Of a stretch of 5,847 bases of DNA, positions 5,532 to 5,847 are shown in pieces. Numbering within the stretch: position 1 is the stretch's first letter; each line of letters opens with the position of its first letter. The translations under genes were made by a program, and so were the position numbers. The DNA is from Oscillospiraceae bacterium. Its GTDB lineage: Bacteria > Bacillota > Clostridia > Oscillospirales > Oscillospiraceae. Under the pieces are notes generated by a model. That model ran no database searches and had not been told where the DNA came from. It saw only the letters and a program-made list of their open reading frames with translations. The stretch spans positions 1 to 5,847 of the forward strand of contig JAFQSI010000096.1 in assembly GCA_017409645.1 (NCBI GenBank). Direction: 5' to 3'.

Positions 5532-5585
5532 AAAAAGGGACTGCTGCAAAACGAGAGTTGTGCAGCAGTCCTCATTTTTGTTTAT
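5532..5585 (+). terminator. Intrinsic terminator of the PTS-HAD operon
   Basis: GGACTGCTGCA (5538-5548) pairs with TGCAGCAGTCC (5561-5571), an 11-bp GC-rich stem. After an A/G mismatch AAC pairs with GTT and closes a GAGA (GNRA) tetraloop. TCATTTTTGTTTAT follows, and AAAAA precedes (5532-5536), so the A's can also pair with the T's. It lies 24 bases after the HAD stop codon. This is a clear Rho-independent terminator, and also weakly bidirectional. Confidence 0.9.
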
Positions 5586-5640
5586 GTGCTTATTTCTGTT
5601 AGTGCTTATCGGCTTTCCTCAGCATGAGCTGAAAGCGACT

Positions 5641-5692
5641 CTTGGCCCCCTCTCAGAGGGGGCTGTCACCGCCACAGGCGGTGACTGGGGGA
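5641..5692 (+). repeat. Palindromic repeat module within the right element
   Basis: CTTGG is followed by CCCCCTCT/AGAGGGGG (5646-5653 and 5655-5662), then by GTCACCGCC (5665-5673), loop ACA and GGCGGTGAC (5677-5685), then TGGGGGA. This CTTGGC, C-run/G-run, GCTGTCAC...GTGACTG order matches the element at 44-175 read on the minus strand, apart from the insert there. It has no coding potential. Confidence 0.65.
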
Positions 5693-5722
5693 GTGTCCTG
5701 CCATTGGAGGTACACCCCCTCC

Positions 5723-5736
5723 ACCGCTTACGCGGT
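5723..5736. repeat. Short hairpin in the right half of the element
   Basis: ACCGC (5723-5727), loop TTAC, GCGGT (5732-5736). With the surrounding C-rich runs it appears to be a degraded inverted copy of the 5665-5685 hairpin, which gives the whole element its approximate dyad. Confidence 0.5.
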
Positions 5737-5804
5737 CCCCCTCCCCCTGTGGTGAGGCAAGAGGGTGCGGTGCTGCCTTAAGCCGATAAGCATATTCAGA
5801 AATA

Positions 5805-5847
5805 CATGTCCCTCAAAACGAGGGGGCAGAGCTGTTTGTCATTTATA
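5805..5847. other. Tail of window, no gene seen
   Basis: A small hairpin CCCTC (5810-5814), AAAAC, GAGGG (5820-5824) is the only structure. No ORF or promoter can be supported and the sequence ends at the window edge. Confidence 0.4.

Larger units (their letters stand above)
5591..5804. mobile_element. 214-bp MITE-like element with 25-bp terminal inverted repeats
   Basis: The left end reads TATTTCTG, 4 bases, TGCTTATCGGCTT (5591-5615). The right end is the reverse complement with the same spacing (5780-5804: AAGCCGATAAGCA, 4 bases, CAGAAATA), so 21 of 25 positions match, the 4-base spacer being the only difference. Between the ends are G/C-rich palindromes and no credible gene. The interior itself is roughly symmetrical about 5700: GGGGG.ACCGC...GCGGTG...GGGGG on the left half resembles the reverse complement of 5711-5745. 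No target-site duplication is obvious, so the exact ends are uncertain. A stable RNA or protein-bound structure is an alternative reading. Confidence 0.65.

Noticed and set aside
5560..5781. A 73-codon open frame with a hydrophobic N-terminus
   Set aside because: It begins at a GTG inside the terminator stem, lacks a ribosome binding site, and runs through the palindromic repeats, so the frame is most likely chance.

Overview
This GC-rich window looks like a chromosomal segment of an anaerobic Gram-positive gut bacterium, most likely a clostridium of the Oscillospiraceae/Ruminococcaceae type. Reasons: textbook Shine-Dalgarno sequences, a mannose-family PTS, and GC-rich palindromic intergenic repeats (GGCTCCCC / GCTGTCAC...GTGACTG modules) of a kind I associate with those genomes. 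The taxonomic call is an inference; no marker gene is present.

Layout. Positions 1-311 hold no gene: they are a mosaic of palindromic repeats and strong hairpins forming the 3' end of a leftward transcription unit. That unit, read on the minus strand, is an AraC-family regulator (1293-2477) followed 15 bases later by a Gfo/Idh/MocA-type NAD(P)-dependent oxidoreductase (312-1277). A 218-base intergenic region (2478-2695) carries divergent promoters, a 12-bp palindrome and short repeated motifs that could be regulator sites. Rightward runs a tight operon: PTS EIIB (2696-3172), EIIC (3215-4021), EIID (4011-4826, overlapping EIIC by 11 bases) and a HAD-superfamily hydrolase (4842-5513). It ends at a clear intrinsic terminator (about 5532-5585). 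The last 260 bases hold a 214-bp non-coding element with 25-bp imperfect terminal inverted repeats and internal hairpins, resembling a MITE.

How the genes work together. EIIB, EIIC and EIID form the membrane-linked part of a mannose/sorbose/N-acetylgalactosamine-family phosphotransferase system, which imports a sugar and phosphorylates it. EIIB looks closest to the AgaV-type (N-acetylgalactosamine) branch from memory, but the substrate cannot be fixed from sequence. No EIIA is encoded here, so it must come from elsewhere. The AraC-type protein, divergent from the PTS promoter with its near-perfect -10 and poor -35, is the obvious candidate activator. The HAD protein probably acts on a sugar phosphate and the oxidoreductase on a sugar or derivative, giving a possible import, dephosphorylation and oxidation module; this is a hypothesis. 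The most unusual points are the Asp-to-Asn change in HAD motif I, the HAD start in frame with EIID one stop codon away and without a visible Shine-Dalgarno, and related repeat elements closing both ends of the locus.
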